Of a stretch of DNA of 64,000 nucleotides, positions 25,108 to 35,054 are shown piece by piece (position 1 is the stretch's first letter; each line of letters begins with the position of its first letter). Both the position numbers and the translations under genes were made by a program. The stretch lies in the NCBI RefSeq assembly GCF_029239295.1, contig NZ_JAQZBC010000002.1:124001-188000 (forward strand), given 5' to 3'. Below the pieces are notes generated by a model that was not told where the DNA came from, ran no database searches, and worked only from the letters and a program-made list of their open reading frames with translations. This DNA is from Sphingomonas sp. (GTDB lineage: Bacteria; Pseudomonadota; Alphaproteobacteria; Sphingomonadales; Sphingomonadaceae).

Positions 25108-27618
25108 TTAGTAGATGCCGCCCTCTCGCTGCAAGAAGTCGCTGTCACTCGCCTGCTTCTTCGCCGCGCTTGTCGCGGTCGCACTGGACACTGGCGCAGG
25201 TCCTGTGCGGCGTGCCGCGCGACGGCTTTCCGCCTGCGGCTTGAAAGCTTCCCAGATCACGGCGGGCTTGGGATCGTTGCCGCTCGGCCACGCACCGAAC
25301 ACGGGGCGGCCACTGGCCCGGTCGACACGCACCATGCGAATCCCCGGCGGTGCACGGAACGGCAGCGGCTCCAGGCCTTCATACGCCTTCACCGCCCATT
25401 GCTTGAAAATCGGCGCGGCCAGCGTGCCACCCTGCGCGTAGCCACCCAGGTTCACTGGCGAATCATAGCCGATGTACACGCCAGCCACCATCTGCGGCGT
25501 ACCACCAATGAACCACACGTCCTTCGGACCCGAGTTGGTGCCGGTCTTGCCGAAGATCGGGCGGTTCAGGTCGCGCAGCGTCGTCGCCGTGCCGCGCTGG
25601 ATGACGCCTTCGGCGATGTGCACCATCTGGAAAGCGGACATCGCGTCGAGCACTTGCTTGCCGCGTGCCACCGGGCGGGGCATCGCCTTGCCATCCCACT
25701 CGGGCATGTTGCAGCGATCGCACGCACGCCAATTCTCCGGCCAGATCACCCGGCCACGGCGGTTCTGCACGAAATCGATCAGCGTCGGCGCGTGCCACCG
25801 GCCCTGGTTGGCCAGCACGCCATAGGCATTGACCATCTTCATCACGGTCGTGTCGCCTGCGCCCAGCGCATAGGAAAGATACGGCTGATAGTCGCCGATA
25901 TCCATTGCCTTCATCAGGCGCACGACGTTCGCCATGCCGGTCTGCGCCGCCGCGCGCACCGTCATCAGGTTGCGTGACTGCTCGACGCCCCAGCGCATCG
26001 TGCGTGGTCCGGCACCGCGCGAATTGCCGAAATTGCGGAAGCACTTCTGCCCCAGCCGCGCGCCCTGATCGACGCAGAACGGCCCATCGACGATGATCGA
26101 CGCCGGCGTCATGCCGTGCTCCAGCGCAGCGGCATAAACGATCGGCTTGATGGTCGACCCGGGCTGGCGCATCGCCTGTGTCGCGCGATTGAACGACTGG
26201 AGCGATGCGTCGAACCCGCCCTGCATTGCCAGGATCCGGCCCGACTGGGGCTCCTGCACCACGAACCCGCCCGAAATCTTGGGCACCGATCGCAGCGCGA
26301 ACTGGCCGCCTTGCGGCGCCACCGCGATGATGTCGCCCGGCTCCAGCGTACCGAAGGCCGGCGTCCCCTCCCCGCGCAGCGGCATCTGCGCTGCCGCGCG
26401 CGGCAGCACGCCCTCTTCACCATTGGCGAAGCCGATGCGGGCTGCGGATGCATCGCGCGCGATGACGATGGCCGGCCGCCAGTCGCCATAATCGAGCGTG
26501 ATGTTGGTGTTCAGCAGCGCCGACTGCCAGCGATCGCCGTTGATCGTCACCTGGCGCAGCGGCCCGGAGAAGCCGCGGCCGCGATCAAAGCGCAGCAGCC
26601 CGTCGCGAAGCGCCTGCGCGGCCGCCTCCTGGACGCCGCGGTCCATCGAGGTCCGCACCCATAGCCCGCCGGAGTAGACGCTGTACGGTCCGTCGCGCGC
26701 CGTCTCGCCGAACTTGTTGATCAGCTCGCGGCGAACCTCCTCGACGAAATATCCGCCGACCCGCTCGAACTTGGGCACCCGCGTCACGATCGCGCCGATC
26801 GGCTGCGCCTGTGCCTCTGCGCGCTGCGCCGCGGTGATGAAGCCGTTGCGCTCCATCTCACCCAACGCCCAGTTGCGCCGGCTGATCGCCCGCTCGGTAT
26901 CGCGGAACGGATCATAGTTGGCCGGGCCCTTCGGCAGAATGGCGAGATACGCCATCTGCGGCAGGCTCAGCTGGTCCAGCTCCTTGTCGAAATACGCGTG
27001 ACTTGCCGCCTCCACGCCATAGGCGTTCCGTCCCAGGAAGATCTGGTTGAGATACAATTCCAGGATCTGCGGCTTGGTCAGCGTATCCTCGATACGCCAC
27101 GCCAGGATCGCTTCGCGGATCTTGCGGGTCGGGGAATATTCGTTGCCGATCAGCAGGTTCTTGGCGACCTGCTGGGTGATGGTCGATCCGCCGCGCGCAC
27201 GCTGTCCGCTGCCCAGCTTCGACACGTAATCGACCACCGCGCCGGCAAGGCCGGGGTAATCGACGCCGTGATGTTCGAAGAAGGTCTTGTCCTCTGCCGC
27301 CAGAAAGGCGTTCACGAGCATCTTGGGATATTCGTTGAACGACAATTCGACGCGGCGTTCGCGGGCGTAGGAATAGATCGGCGATCCGTCGATCGCCCTT
27401 ACGTTGGTTGGAAGCGGCGGCTCGTAGGTCCGCAGTTGCTCAACCGACGGCAGGTCGCGCGTGATGAACCACCAGCCGCCCCCCGCGACGAGCAGGCCGA
27501 TCGCCGCCAGAACCGCCAGCGCCTTCACCCACCGGCGCTGCCACAGGTCGGACAGCGACTGGCCAAGGCCGTTCGTGCGACGTTGCAGCTTCATCGGTTC
27601 GGGGGGTTCGGACACCAT
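25108..27618 (-). CDS. mrcA: Penicillin-binding protein 1A (bifunctional peptidoglycan synthase)
   Basis: 836 residues: cytoplasmic head, one membrane helix (about 35-52), GT51 glycosyltransferase with catalytic AEDKTFFEHHG, GGSTITQQ and RKIREAILA, then an OB-like insert and the transpeptidase. Transpeptidase motifs are SxxK as GSTIK, SxN as SRN and KTG as GKTGT. The C-terminal tail is disordered and basic. It polymerises and cross-links peptidoglycan in the periplasm. It follows amiC by 86 bases, so synthesis and splitting enzymes for the wall are probably co-transcribed. An ATG eight codons inside is an alternative start. Confidence 0.95.
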   Translation of the reverse strand: MVSEPPEPMKLQRRTNGLGQSLSDLWQRRWVKALAVLAAIGLLVAGGGWWFITRDLPSVEQLRTYEPPLPTNVRAIDGSPIYSYARERRVELSFNEYPKMLVNAFLAAEDKTFFEHHGVDYPGLAGAVVDYVSKLGSGQRARGGSTITQQVAKNLLIGNEYSPTRKIREAILAWRIEDTLTKPQILELYLNQIFLGRNAYGVEAASHAYFDKELDQLSLPQMAYLAILPKGPANYDPFRDTERAISRRNWALGEMERNGFITAAQRAEAQAQPIGAIVTRVPKFERVGGYFVEEVRRELINKFGETARDGPYSVYSGGLWVRTSMDRGVQEAAAQALRDGLLRFDRGRGFSGPLRQVTINGDRWQSALLNTNITLDYGDWRPAIVIARDASAARIGFANGEEGVLPRAAAQMPLRGEGTPAFGTLEPGDIIAVAPQGGQFALRSVPKISGGFVVQEPQSGRILAMQGGFDASLQSFNRATQAMRQPGSTIKPIVYAAALEHGMTPASIIVDGPFCVDQGARLGQKCFRNFGNSRGAGPRTMRWGVEQSRNLMTVRAAAQTGMANVVRLMKAMDIGDYQPYLSYALGAGDTTVMKMVNAYGVLANQGRWHAPTLIDFVQNRRGRVIWPENWRACDRCNMPEWDGKAMPRPVARGKQVLDAMSAFQMVHIAEGVIQRGTATTLRDLNRPIFGKTGTNSGPKDVWFIGGTPQMVAGVYIGYDSPVNLGGYAQGGTLAAPIFKQWAVKAYEGLEPLPFRAPPGIRMVRVDRASGRPVFGAWPSGNDPKPAVIWEAFKPQAESRRAARRTGPAPVSSATATSAAKKQASDSDFLQREGGIY

Positions 27619-27704
27619 ACGCAGCGCCGGTGTTTAGGCAGCGGCCATGCGGCTGGCAACAACGGCGCGGAAAACTCCGCCGAATCGAGCAAGGTCGGCG
27701 ATAA

Positions 27705-28949
27705 TCAGCGCGATGCCGTCTGCGTCGTCCGCCGGGCGAAATACACCTCGACCGCCCGTCGCACGCTTTGCGCAACCCGCTCGCGCCCCTCGCGGCTGTC
27801 GAGGAAAGCGGCATCCTGCGCGTTGGAGATATAGCCCGTCTCGAACAGGATCGAGGGCATGTCCGGCGCCTTCAACACCAGCAGCGATGCCATGCGGTGG
27901 AAATTCTGCTTGGTCGGAATCAGCGGCTTTGCCTCACGCCCCAGCAGCCGGGCGAAGCCGGCCGACGCATTCATCGTCTCGCGCTGGGTCAGGTCAATCA
28001 GGATCGACGACACGTCGGCATCCTCGTCCAGGTTCACCCCGGCGATCACGTCCGCCTTGTTCTCGCGCGCCGCCAGCCGCGCCGCTTCCTTGTCGGATGC
28101 TACGTCGGACAGGGTGTAAGCGGTGGCACCCGTCGCCTCGACGTTACCCGCGCTATCGCAATGGACAGAGATAAAGAGGTCGGCGCCCAGCCGGCGGGCG
28201 ATGCCGAACCGCTCACGATGGAGGATATAGCGATCGTCATCACGGGTCAGCGCGACCCGCACGCGGCCCGAATCGAGCAATTCGTCGCGGATCGCCTTGG
28301 CGATCTTCAGCGTCAGGTCTTTTTCGCGCAGGCCGGTTTCCGGGTTGATGGCACCGGGATCGTTGCCGCCGTGCCCCGCGTCGATCACCACCAGCGGGCG
28401 ACTGTCGTCGCCCTGCACGCGCGGCAGAACGGCCTTTTTCGCCTTGGGAACGGGAACGCTGACCTTGTACTTGGGCCGCGACTCTCCCCAGCCGAACGGC
28501 AGGAAGCTGAGCGGGGAGGCAGCGCTGGCGGCAGAAAAGCGCCGGCCGTCCACTTCGCGCAGCGACAGTTCCAGCTTTCGCCCGTCGTCGTCGAAGGAAC
28601 CTTTGGTCACGATCATCGGCTGCGCGAGGTCGAGCACCACGCGGGCGCCGTCCGCGCCGCGCCACCCCTGCCGGACCGCGGTTATCGCGCCATTGCCGCG
28701 GCTGGGGGCACCGGGCCGCGCGCCATCGATGTCGATCGCGATCCGTTGCGGCGTGTCGAGGATGAAGCTCGACGCGCCACGCACCGCTTCATCGAAGCGG
28801 ATCGTGATCCGGTCGTTGCCGACCTCGACATGCTCAACCCTTGCCGCCCAGGCAGGCAGCGCCAGCGACAGGCCGGCGAATAACGCGAACAACACCGACA
28901 TACGTCGTACATGCCGTGCCGGCCGCTCCTCGGTCCAGCGAAAAGCCAT
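27705..28949 (-). CDS. amiC: N-acetylmuramoyl-L-alanine amidase (AMIN + Amidase_3)
   Basis: 414 residues. A signal peptide ends LALPAWAA; the AMIN domain (about 40-150) should bind the septal wall, and the Amidase_3 zinc domain follows. Zinc and catalytic motifs are VVIDAGHGGNDPGA, SVHCDSAG and the glutamate in FETGYISN. It removes stem peptides from glycan strands during cell separation. A GGAAGGG site lies about 10 bases before the ATG. It heads the amiC - mrcA - prfB - methyltransferase run. Confidence 0.93.
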   Translation of the reverse strand: MAFRWTEERPARHVRRMSVLFALFAGLSLALPAWAARVEHVEVGNDRITIRFDEAVRGASSFILDTPQRIAIDIDGARPGAPSRGNGAITAVRQGWRGADGARVVLDLAQPMIVTKGSFDDDGRKLELSLREVDGRRFSAASAASPLSFLPFGWGESRPKYKVSVPVPKAKKAVLPRVQGDDSRPLVVIDAGHGGNDPGAINPETGLREKDLTLKIAKAIRDELLDSGRVRVALTRDDDRYILHRERFGIARRLGADLFISVHCDSAGNVEATGATAYTLSDVASDKEAARLAARENKADVIAGVNLDEDADVSSILIDLTQRETMNASAGFARLLGREAKPLIPTKQNFHRMASLLVLKAPDMPSILFETGYISNAQDAAFLDSREGRERVAQSVRRAVEVYFARRTTQTASR

Positions 28950-29405
28950 CGTACGCTAACCCTTCCTTCCCTGTTGGGTCGGTCTAGTTGCCGCTTATCA
29001 AGGCGCGGTTTCGTATCACGGTTAACAGCGCGTTCGGCAAGTTATTGCCGACCGGCCGGCAGACTTGTTCCGGTTGCCGAAGGATGACTTAGTTGCTACC
29101 TCATGAATTGATCGGCGTGCGGTCGCCTACTGCGCCCGCCTCCGACCCACCGCCCGACCGGCCCTGCGCCGGCACGGGCCTTCAGGTTGACGTTTGCATG
29201 TTGCATATTCCCGCACCGCAGTTCCGACCGGCCTTTGCCGGCGGCGCGGGCGTGGAGACGGTCCAGGGCGTATCGCCCGGCCATGCGCGGCAAACGAAGG
29301 CACAGTCCACCACCATCCGCGTGCCCGGCGACCATACGCCGGCACCGATTCATCATCGCGCGCCCCCGCCGTCCGGCGGCGTGTGGCGCGCGTGGAGACC
29401 TTATA
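28950..29405. promoter_or_regulatory. Divergent amiC/rne intergenic region with long rne leader
   Basis: 456 bases without a convincing gene. For amiC a possible promoter on the minus strand is TTGCCG (29035-29040), 16 bases, TGATAC (29013-29018). On the plus side TTGACG at 29187-29192 could be a -35 box, but no good -10 box follows at normal spacing. The stretch before rne can fold: CCGGC-CTTT-GCCGG at 29228-29241 and CCGCC-GTCC-GGCGG at 29366-29379, the latter 14 bases before the GGAG site. E. coli rne has a structured leader that mediates autoregulation; a similar role here is inference. Confidence 0.4.
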
Positions 29406-32165
29406 ATGACCATGCGCATGCTGATCGACGCACGCCACCGGGAAGAAACCCGCGTGGCGGTCGTCAAGGGAAACCGCATCGAAGAGTTTGATTTCGAGAG
29501 TGCTGAGCGCAAGCAGCTCAAAGGGAATATCTATCTTGCCAAGGTGACGCGCGTTGAGCCGTCGCTGCAGGCGGCGTTTGTCGATTACGGCGGCAATCGT
29601 CACGGCTTCCTGGCTTTTTCCGAAATCCACCCTGACTATTACCAGATCCCCAAGGAGGATCGCGAGGCGCTGCTGCGCGAGGAGGCAGAGCATGCCGCCG
29701 AGGAAGCGAAGCTGCGCGCCGAGCAGGAAGCGGCAGAGGACGACGACGGCGACATCATGGATGATGGCGACGACGTTGATGGCGACGATTCGGGCGATCT
29801 CGATGCCGCAGAGGGCGAGGAAGGCGAAGGCGCCCCCGTCCCGACCACCGGCATCAACGACGATCAGGTGGAGGCGCTGCGCCAGCGTCGCATGAACCTG
29901 CGCCGCCGCTACAAGATCCAGGACGTGATCCGCCGCCGTCAGGTGCTGCTGGTCCAGGTCGTCAAGGAAGAGCGCGGCAACAAGGGCGCGGCGCTGACGA
30001 CCTATCTGTCGCTCGCCGGCCGTTACTGCGTGCTGATGCCCAACACGTCGCATGGCGGCGGGATCAGCCGGAAGATCAGCAATTCGTCCGATCGCAAGCG
30101 ACTGAAGTCGATCATGGCCGAGCTCGAGCTGCCGCCTTCGATGGGCTGCATCGTGCGCACCGCCGGCCTCAGCCGTACGCGTACCGAGATCAAGCGCGAT
30201 TTCGACTATCTCGCCCGCCTGTGGGATGGGATCCGCGAAAAGACGCTGACCAGCGCCGCACCCGCGCTGATCTATGGTGACAGCGACCTCATCAAGCGTG
30301 CGATCCGCGATATCTACAACAAGGATATCGACGAGGTGATCGTCGAGGGTGACGAAGGCTATCGCCAGGCGAAGGAATTCATGCGTCTGTTGATGCCCAG
30401 CCACGCGAAGCGGGTAAAGCATTACAGCGACCCCATCCCGCTGTTCCAGCGCTGCCACGTCGAGGATCAGCTCGCCGCGATGTACCACCCGGTGGTGCAG
30501 CTGAAGTCGGGCGGTTACCTCGTCATCAATCCGACCGAGGCACTGGTCTCAATCGACATCAACTCCGGCCGCTCGACGCGCGAGCATAATATCGAGCAGA
30601 CCGCGACGGCGACGAACCTCGAGGCCGCGCAGGAAATCGCACGCCAGCTGCGCCTGCGCGACATGGCCGGCCTCGTCGTCATCGACTTCATCGACATGGA
30701 TAACAATTCCAATGTCCGGAAGGTCGAGAAGGCGATGAAGGAGGCGCTGAAGAACGATCGCGCCCGCATCCAGGTCGGCCGCATCTCGTCCTTCGGCCTC
30801 ATGGAAATGAGCCGTCAGCGCCTGCGCACCGGCGTGCTCGAAGCCTCCACCCGCCCCTGCCCGCATTGCGAAGGCACCGGTCTCGTGCGCACCGCATCGT
30901 CGGCCGGTCTCAGCGCGCTGCGCCTCATCGAGGACGAAGCCGCCCGCGGTCGCGGCTCGATCCTGACGCTGCGCGCCAGCGTCGAGGCAGCGGTATACGT
31001 GCTCAACCGCAAGCGCGCCGACATTGCCGAGATCGAGGATCGCTACGGCGTGACGGTCGAGATCCTGCCCGATGGCGAGCAGGAAGGCGCCCGCATGGAG
31101 GTCGAGGCTTCCGGCCCGCCGCCCGCCTACGCGCCGAAGTTCGATCCGCCCGTCGAGGAAATCGAGGAGGATATCCCCGAGGAGATCGAGGAAGAGGAAG
31201 ACGAGGTCATCGTCGAGGACGAAGCGCCGCGTTCCTCTGAGGAGCGCAGCGACGAGCAGCGCGAGGGCGGCCGCAAGCGGCGGCGCCGTCGCGGCCGTCG
31301 TGGCCGGCCCAATGGCGAAGGCGATCATGCCGACGCGGTGGGCGGCGCTGAGGTGCCCGCTTCCAATGCCGACCTGGCCGAAGAAGACGTGGTCGAAGGC
31401 GATGACGAAGGCGAAACCTTCGAAGGCACCGCCGAAGCCGCCCACGACAGCGAGGGCGAAGGCGGACGTCGCCGTCGCAATCGCCGTGGTCGCCGGCGGC
31501 GGCGCGAGAATGGCGATGGCCAGTCGGCGGATACCGCCGGCGAACAGACCGACGCTTCGCCGATCGATGCGCCGGTAGTCGCACCGGAGAGCAGCCCCGA
31601 AGTGGCTGCGGTCGTCGAGCCGGCTCCGGCCGAGCCGACGCCGGTCGCCGCAGAGCCTGAACAGCCTGTTGCCGAGCCGGCTGCGCCCAAGACGCGCCGT
31701 CGCCCGCGCGCCAAGAAGGCTGTCGAGGCACCGGTCGAGGCCGCTCCCCTTGCCGAGGCCGCGCCGATCGCCACCCCGGGGATCGAAGCGATCGCTCCGG
31801 CTACCGAAGACGCGCCCGCAGCTGAGGAGGCACCCGCCAAGCCGAAGCGCACCCGCCGTAAGAAGGCTGACGCTCCCGCGGCCGCGGCCGACGCTGCCGA
31901 GACAGCACCTGCCGAGGTGACCGCCGCTGAGGAGGCACCTGCCAAGCCGAAGCGTACGCGCCGCAAGAAGGCGGACGTGCCGATCGTGGACGTGCCGTCC
32001 GCTGACCTGCCGCCACCGCAGGCGACCGAGACCGCAACCGTGCCCGGCAGCGGTGCTGACGGTGCCGCACCGGCCGATGCGGCTGCTGAAGGCAATGAAG
32101 AGGCTGACGCTGGCGGCGAGGCGAGCCCGCGCCGCGGCTGGTGGCAGCGTACCTTCGGCGCATGA
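29406..32165 (+). CDS. rne: Ribonuclease E
   Basis: 919 residues from ATG at 29406 (GGAG 8 bases upstream); the frame runs further upstream but the N-terminus MTMRMLIDAR is the family start. The S1 domain is split by an acidic insert (about residues 90-160), usual in alphaproteobacteria. The DNase I-like catalytic domain has VSIDINSGR and VIDFIDMDN with the metal-binding aspartates, and the zinc link is CPHC. The C-terminal third is disordered, with arginine-rich tracts (KRRRRRGRRGR and RRRRNRRGRRRRR) and a duplicated KPKRTRRKKAD block. It initiates mRNA decay and rRNA processing and scaffolds the degradosome. Confidence 0.96.
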   Translation: MTMRMLIDARHREETRVAVVKGNRIEEFDFESAERKQLKGNIYLAKVTRVEPSLQAAFVDYGGNRHGFLAFSEIHPDYYQIPKEDREALLREEAEHAAEEAKLRAEQEAAEDDDGDIMDDGDDVDGDDSGDLDAAEGEEGEGAPVPTTGINDDQVEALRQRRMNLRRRYKIQDVIRRRQVLLVQVVKEERGNKGAALTTYLSLAGRYCVLMPNTSHGGGISRKISNSSDRKRLKSIMAELELPPSMGCIVRTAGLSRTRTEIKRDFDYLARLWDGIREKTLTSAAPALIYGDSDLIKRAIRDIYNKDIDEVIVEGDEGYRQAKEFMRLLMPSHAKRVKHYSDPIPLFQRCHVEDQLAAMYHPVVQLKSGGYLVINPTEALVSIDINSGRSTREHNIEQTATATNLEAAQEIARQLRLRDMAGLVVIDFIDMDNNSNVRKVEKAMKEALKNDRARIQVGRISSFGLMEMSRQRLRTGVLEASTRPCPHCEGTGLVRTASSAGLSALRLIEDEAARGRGSILTLRASVEAAVYVLNRKRADIAEIEDRYGVTVEILPDGEQEGARMEVEASGPPPAYAPKFDPPVEEIEEDIPEEIEEEEDEVIVEDEAPRSSEERSDEQREGGRKRRRRRGRRGRPNGEGDHADAVGGAEVPASNADLAEEDVVEGDDEGETFEGTAEAAHDSEGEGGRRRRNRRGRRRRRENGDGQSADTAGEQTDASPIDAPVVAPESSPEVAAVVEPAPAEPTPVAAEPEQPVAEPAAPKTRRRPRAKKAVEAPVEAAPLAEAAPIATPGIEAIAPATEDAPAAEEAPAKPKRTRRKKADAPAAAADAAETAPAEVTAAEEAPAKPKRTRRKKADVPIVDVPSADLPPPQATETATVPGSGADGAAPADAAAEGNEEADAGGEASPRRGWWQRTFGA
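31821..31977 (+). repeat. Direct repeat encoding the duplicated basic block of RNase E
   Basis: Two near-identical 52-base units, 31821-31872 and 31926-31977, start 105 bases (35 codons) apart in frame. Each encodes AEEAPAKPKRTRRKKAD. Differences are mostly synonymous, so the protein block is better kept than the DNA, suggesting selection on the RNA- or protein-binding patch. Confidence 0.85.
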
Positions 32166-32184
32166 TGAGCGCGCGGTGACAGAT

Positions 32185-33645
32185 ATGCGCCGGGCTTCAG
32201 CGACGGTTCAGCCGCCGTCGCCATGGGTCCGGCGCATGGCTGTTTCCCTCCAGCAAGACGCCGCTGGCGGCCACCGCAGGCCGCAGCGGCGTCAGCAGGT
32301 TCTCCGGTTCGCCGCCGCGGCCACGCTGGCCTGCATGGTGCTGGCGCAGCCGGCACAGGCACAATCGATCCTGCGCGATGCCGAAACAGAGGCATTGCTG
32401 CACGACATGACGGCGCCGCTCGTCACGGCGGCGGGCCTGTCACCCAACGATGTGCGCGTCGTTCTCGTCAACGACGATTCGATCAACGCCTTCGTCGCTG
32501 GCGGCCAGATCGTTTACGTTCACTCCGGCACGTTGCAGGCGGCGAAAACCGCCAATGAGGTCCAGGGCGTGATCGCCCACGAACTGGGCCACATCACTGG
32601 CGGGCACGTAACGCTCGCCGGCCGCGGCTATCAGGAAGCCACCGGGATCACGATCCTGTCGATGGTGCTTGGCCTCGCCGCGATGGCGGCCGGTGCTGGC
32701 GAGGCGGGCGCCGGTCTCCTGGCTGCGGGTCAGCAGGCGGCTGTCGGCAAATACCTTGCCTTCTCGCGCCAGCAGGAAGCGTCGACGGATGCCGCCGGCG
32801 TCAAATACCTCAACGGTGCCGGTATCAGCGGCAGGGGGTATCTCAACTTCTTCAAGACGATGCAGCAGCTCGAGTATCGCTACGGGATCACGCGCAAGGT
32901 CGAGTATATGCTCAGCCACCCGGTCTCGTCCGAGCGTATCGCCGCCATCTCGGAATCGCTGCAATCGTCGCCCGCCTGGGGCAAGCCGCTCAACCAGGAT
33001 TGGGAGGACCGCTTCAAGCGCGTGCAGGCGAAGCTCGACGGCTATCTGCTGCCGCCCGCCCAGGCGCTGCAGAAGTATCCCGAGAGCAACCAGACCATCT
33101 ACGGTCATTATGCACGCGCCTATGCCTTCCATCGCGGCGGCTTCCCGGAAAAGGCCGATGCCGAGGCGGATGCGCTGGTGAAAGCAAAGCCGACCGATCC
33201 GTATTTCCTCGAGATCAAGGGGCAGATCCTGCTGGAGGCTGGCAAGCCGACCGAGGCACTGGCACCCTTGCGTGCCGCGACTGAGGGATCGCGCAACAAC
33301 CCGCTGATCGCGACGACCTTTGGCCACGCGCTGATCGCTACCGAGAACACGGCGAATTACGACGAGGCGAAGAAGGTATTGCGGGTCGCCGTCGCGCGCG
33401 ACGATCAGAACCCCTTCGCCTGGCAGCAGCTTGGCACCGTCTATGATCGTCTCGGCGACCCCGCCCGCGCGGCATTGGCCACTGCGGAACGGGCCAGCAT
33501 GATGGGCGATGCGCGCACCGCCGCGATCAGCGCCGGCTATGCGATGGGCGGTATTCCCCAGAACACACCGGACTGGATTCGGGCACAGGATATTTCGATG
33601 ACCTCCCAGCAAGCACTCGAAGACGGCAAGAAGAAGCGTCGATGA
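32185..33645 (+). CDS. M48-family metalloprotease with TPR repeats (BepA-like)
   Basis: About 486 residues. A signal peptide ends LAQPAQAQ near residue 60 of this model; the zinc motif HELGH is at 132-136, and the third ligand glutamate lies in QEASTDAAGVKYL. TPR-like helical repeats follow to the C-terminus. The architecture is that of BepA/YfgC, a periplasmic protease and chaperone for outer-membrane protein assembly. The start is uncertain: ATG at 32185 is near the rne stop, but ATG at 32236 or GTG at 32176 are also possible. It overlaps the next gene by 4 bases (ATGA). Confidence 0.88.
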   Translation: MRRASATVQPPSPWVRRMAVSLQQDAAGGHRRPQRRQQVLRFAAAATLACMVLAQPAQAQSILRDAETEALLHDMTAPLVTAAGLSPNDVRVVLVNDDSINAFVAGGQIVYVHSGTLQAAKTANEVQGVIAHELGHITGGHVTLAGRGYQEATGITILSMVLGLAAMAAGAGEAGAGLLAAGQQAAVGKYLAFSRQQEASTDAAGVKYLNGAGISGRGYLNFFKTMQQLEYRYGITRKVEYMLSHPVSSERIAAISESLQSSPAWGKPLNQDWEDRFKRVQAKLDGYLLPPAQALQKYPESNQTIYGHYARAYAFHRGGFPEKADAEADALVKAKPTDPYFLEIKGQILLEAGKPTEALAPLRAATEGSRNNPLIATTFGHALIATENTANYDEAKKVLRVAVARDDQNPFAWQQLGTVYDRLGDPARAALATAERASMMGDARTAAISAGYAMGGIPQNTPDWIRAQDISMTSQQALEDGKKKRR

Positions 33646-34364
33646 ACCGTCTTCAACTGCTGCTTCTCGTGGTGCTTGGCGCCGCTTTTGGTGCTGGCGG
33701 CATGTGGCTCGCCGAGCGCGCGGCGCCGGGCGAACTTTCGGGCGCTGACATGAGCCGGGTCGAACAGGTCGTGCGCGACTATGTGCTCGCCAATCCGGAG
33801 ATCATCCCGCAGGCCATGCAGCGGCTGCAGGAGCGCGAAAGCGGCAAGGCCATTGCCGCCGACCGGTCGCGCATCGAAACGCCGTACAAGGGCGCGATCA
33901 TGGGCAATCCCAATGGCGACGTCACCTTGGTGGAATTCTTTGACTATAATTGCGGCTATTGCCGGGCCAGCCTGCCGATCATCGAGCAGCTGATCCAGCG
34001 CGACCCGAAGGTGCGGGTGGTATTCCGCGAACTGCCGATCCTGGCGGAAGAAAGCCGCGACGCCGCGCGTGCCTCGCTCGCTGCCGCGGCGCAGGGCCGC
34101 TTTGTCCCCTTCCACAACGCGCTGTACGAGGCCGGCCCGGTCACCGCTGACACAATCGCGGCGGCGGCACGCACCGCGGGTGTCGATCTCAGCAAGATTC
34201 CCGATGACGCCGATACCGAGCTTGCCGGCAACATCGGTCTTGCGACAAAGCTCGGAATCACCGGGACGCCGGCATGGGTTGTGGGTGACCGCGTCCTCTC
34301 AGGTGCGCTGCCGCTCGATCGCCTCCAGGAAGCTGTCGCCGCGGCCCGCGCCCGAACGCAATAA
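33642..34364 (+). CDS. DsbA-family thiol:disulfide oxidoreductase
   Basis: 240 residues. The N-terminal hydrophobic segment (about 4-20) is a signal or anchor. The thioredoxin fold has the redox motif CGYC (C104-C107) in FFDYNCGYCRAS and the cis-proline loop GITGTPAWVVGD. A short N-terminal helical region before the fold resembles Com1/BdbD-type proteins. It should oxidise or isomerise cysteines in the periplasm. The ATGA overlap with the BepA-like protease suggests joint expression for outer-membrane protein folding. Confidence 0.9.
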   Translation: MNRLQLLLLVVLGAAFGAGGMWLAERAAPGELSGADMSRVEQVVRDYVLANPEIIPQAMQRLQERESGKAIAADRSRIETPYKGAIMGNPNGDVTLVEFFDYNCGYCRASLPIIEQLIQRDPKVRVVFRELPILAEESRDAARASLAAAAQGRFVPFHNALYEAGPVTADTIAAAARTAGVDLSKIPDDADTELAGNIGLATKLGITGTPAWVVGDRVLSGALPLDRLQEAVAAARARTQ

Positions 34365-34371
34365 ACGTCGG

Positions 34372-35049
34372 TTATCGGCGGCGCGGCGGCGGCAAGGCAC
34401 GCCGAACCGCCGCATGATGGACCGCCCGCTGGACGAGCAGCGTCAGATCCTCGCGATCGATGTCATAGGCCTCACCCATGTCCTCCAGCGCGCGATCCAC
34501 ATCCTCCGCATCTGGCGCGCCGTGGCTCACCAAAGCCACCGGCCGATGCGGGTAGGAATGGCCTGAGAAGCGGTGGAAGACGATGCCGGCCAGCGCGAGC
34601 AGCACGGCGTTGAGCCCGACCGGCACCACCGCGAACCAATAGCCCATCGATGCCACCGCTGGCCCGCCGACGACCGCCGTCAGCGCGGCCGCGCCTCCCG
34701 GTGGATGCAGGCAGCGGCAAAGCGACATGATCAGGATCGCACCACCGACCGCGACGCCCGAGGCGAGCGCCAGATCCGGGATCAGTTGCGCCGCCGCAAT
34801 GCCGACCAGCGCGGAAATCGTATTGCCCCCGATCACTGGCCACGGCTGCGCCAACGGGCTCGCCGGTACGGCGAACACCAGCACCGCTGCCGCTCCCATC
34901 GGCGCGACCAGCCAGGGGCTGGCACCGACCGGATGAAGCAGGAAGATCGCCAGCGCACCTGTCAAGCCAACGCCGACGACCCCGCCGGCGCTGGCGATCA
35001 ATCGATCACGCAGCGTGCCGCCGGCCAGGATCGCGCGGAAAATCGGCAT
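34372..35049 (-). CDS. HPP-family membrane protein
   Basis: 225 residues with about four to five membrane helices in the first 165 and a soluble tail. The family motif HPP occurs in CRCLHPPGGAAALTA. HPP proteins have been linked to nitrite transport in plastids and cyanobacteria, but bacterial members mostly lack an assigned role. It follows the DUF885 gene by 5 bases on the same strand, so they are likely co-transcribed, without an obvious functional link. Confidence 0.88.
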   Translation of the reverse strand: MPIFRAILAGGTLRDRLIASAGGVVGVGLTGALAIFLLHPVGASPWLVAPMGAAAVLVFAVPASPLAQPWPVIGGNTISALVGIAAAQLIPDLALASGVAVGGAILIMSLCRCLHPPGGAAALTAVVGGPAVASMGYWFAVVPVGLNAVLLALAGIVFHRFSGHSYPHRPVALVSHGAPDAEDVDRALEDMGEAYDIDREDLTLLVQRAVHHAAVRRALPPPRRR

Positions 35050-35054
35050 CCGCG

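Noticed and set aside
29187..29405. N-terminal extension of RNase E in the same frame
   Set aside because: The family N-terminus starts at MTMRMLIDAR (29406) with a good ribosome-binding site; the extension is Pro/Arg-rich and non-conserved in appearance.
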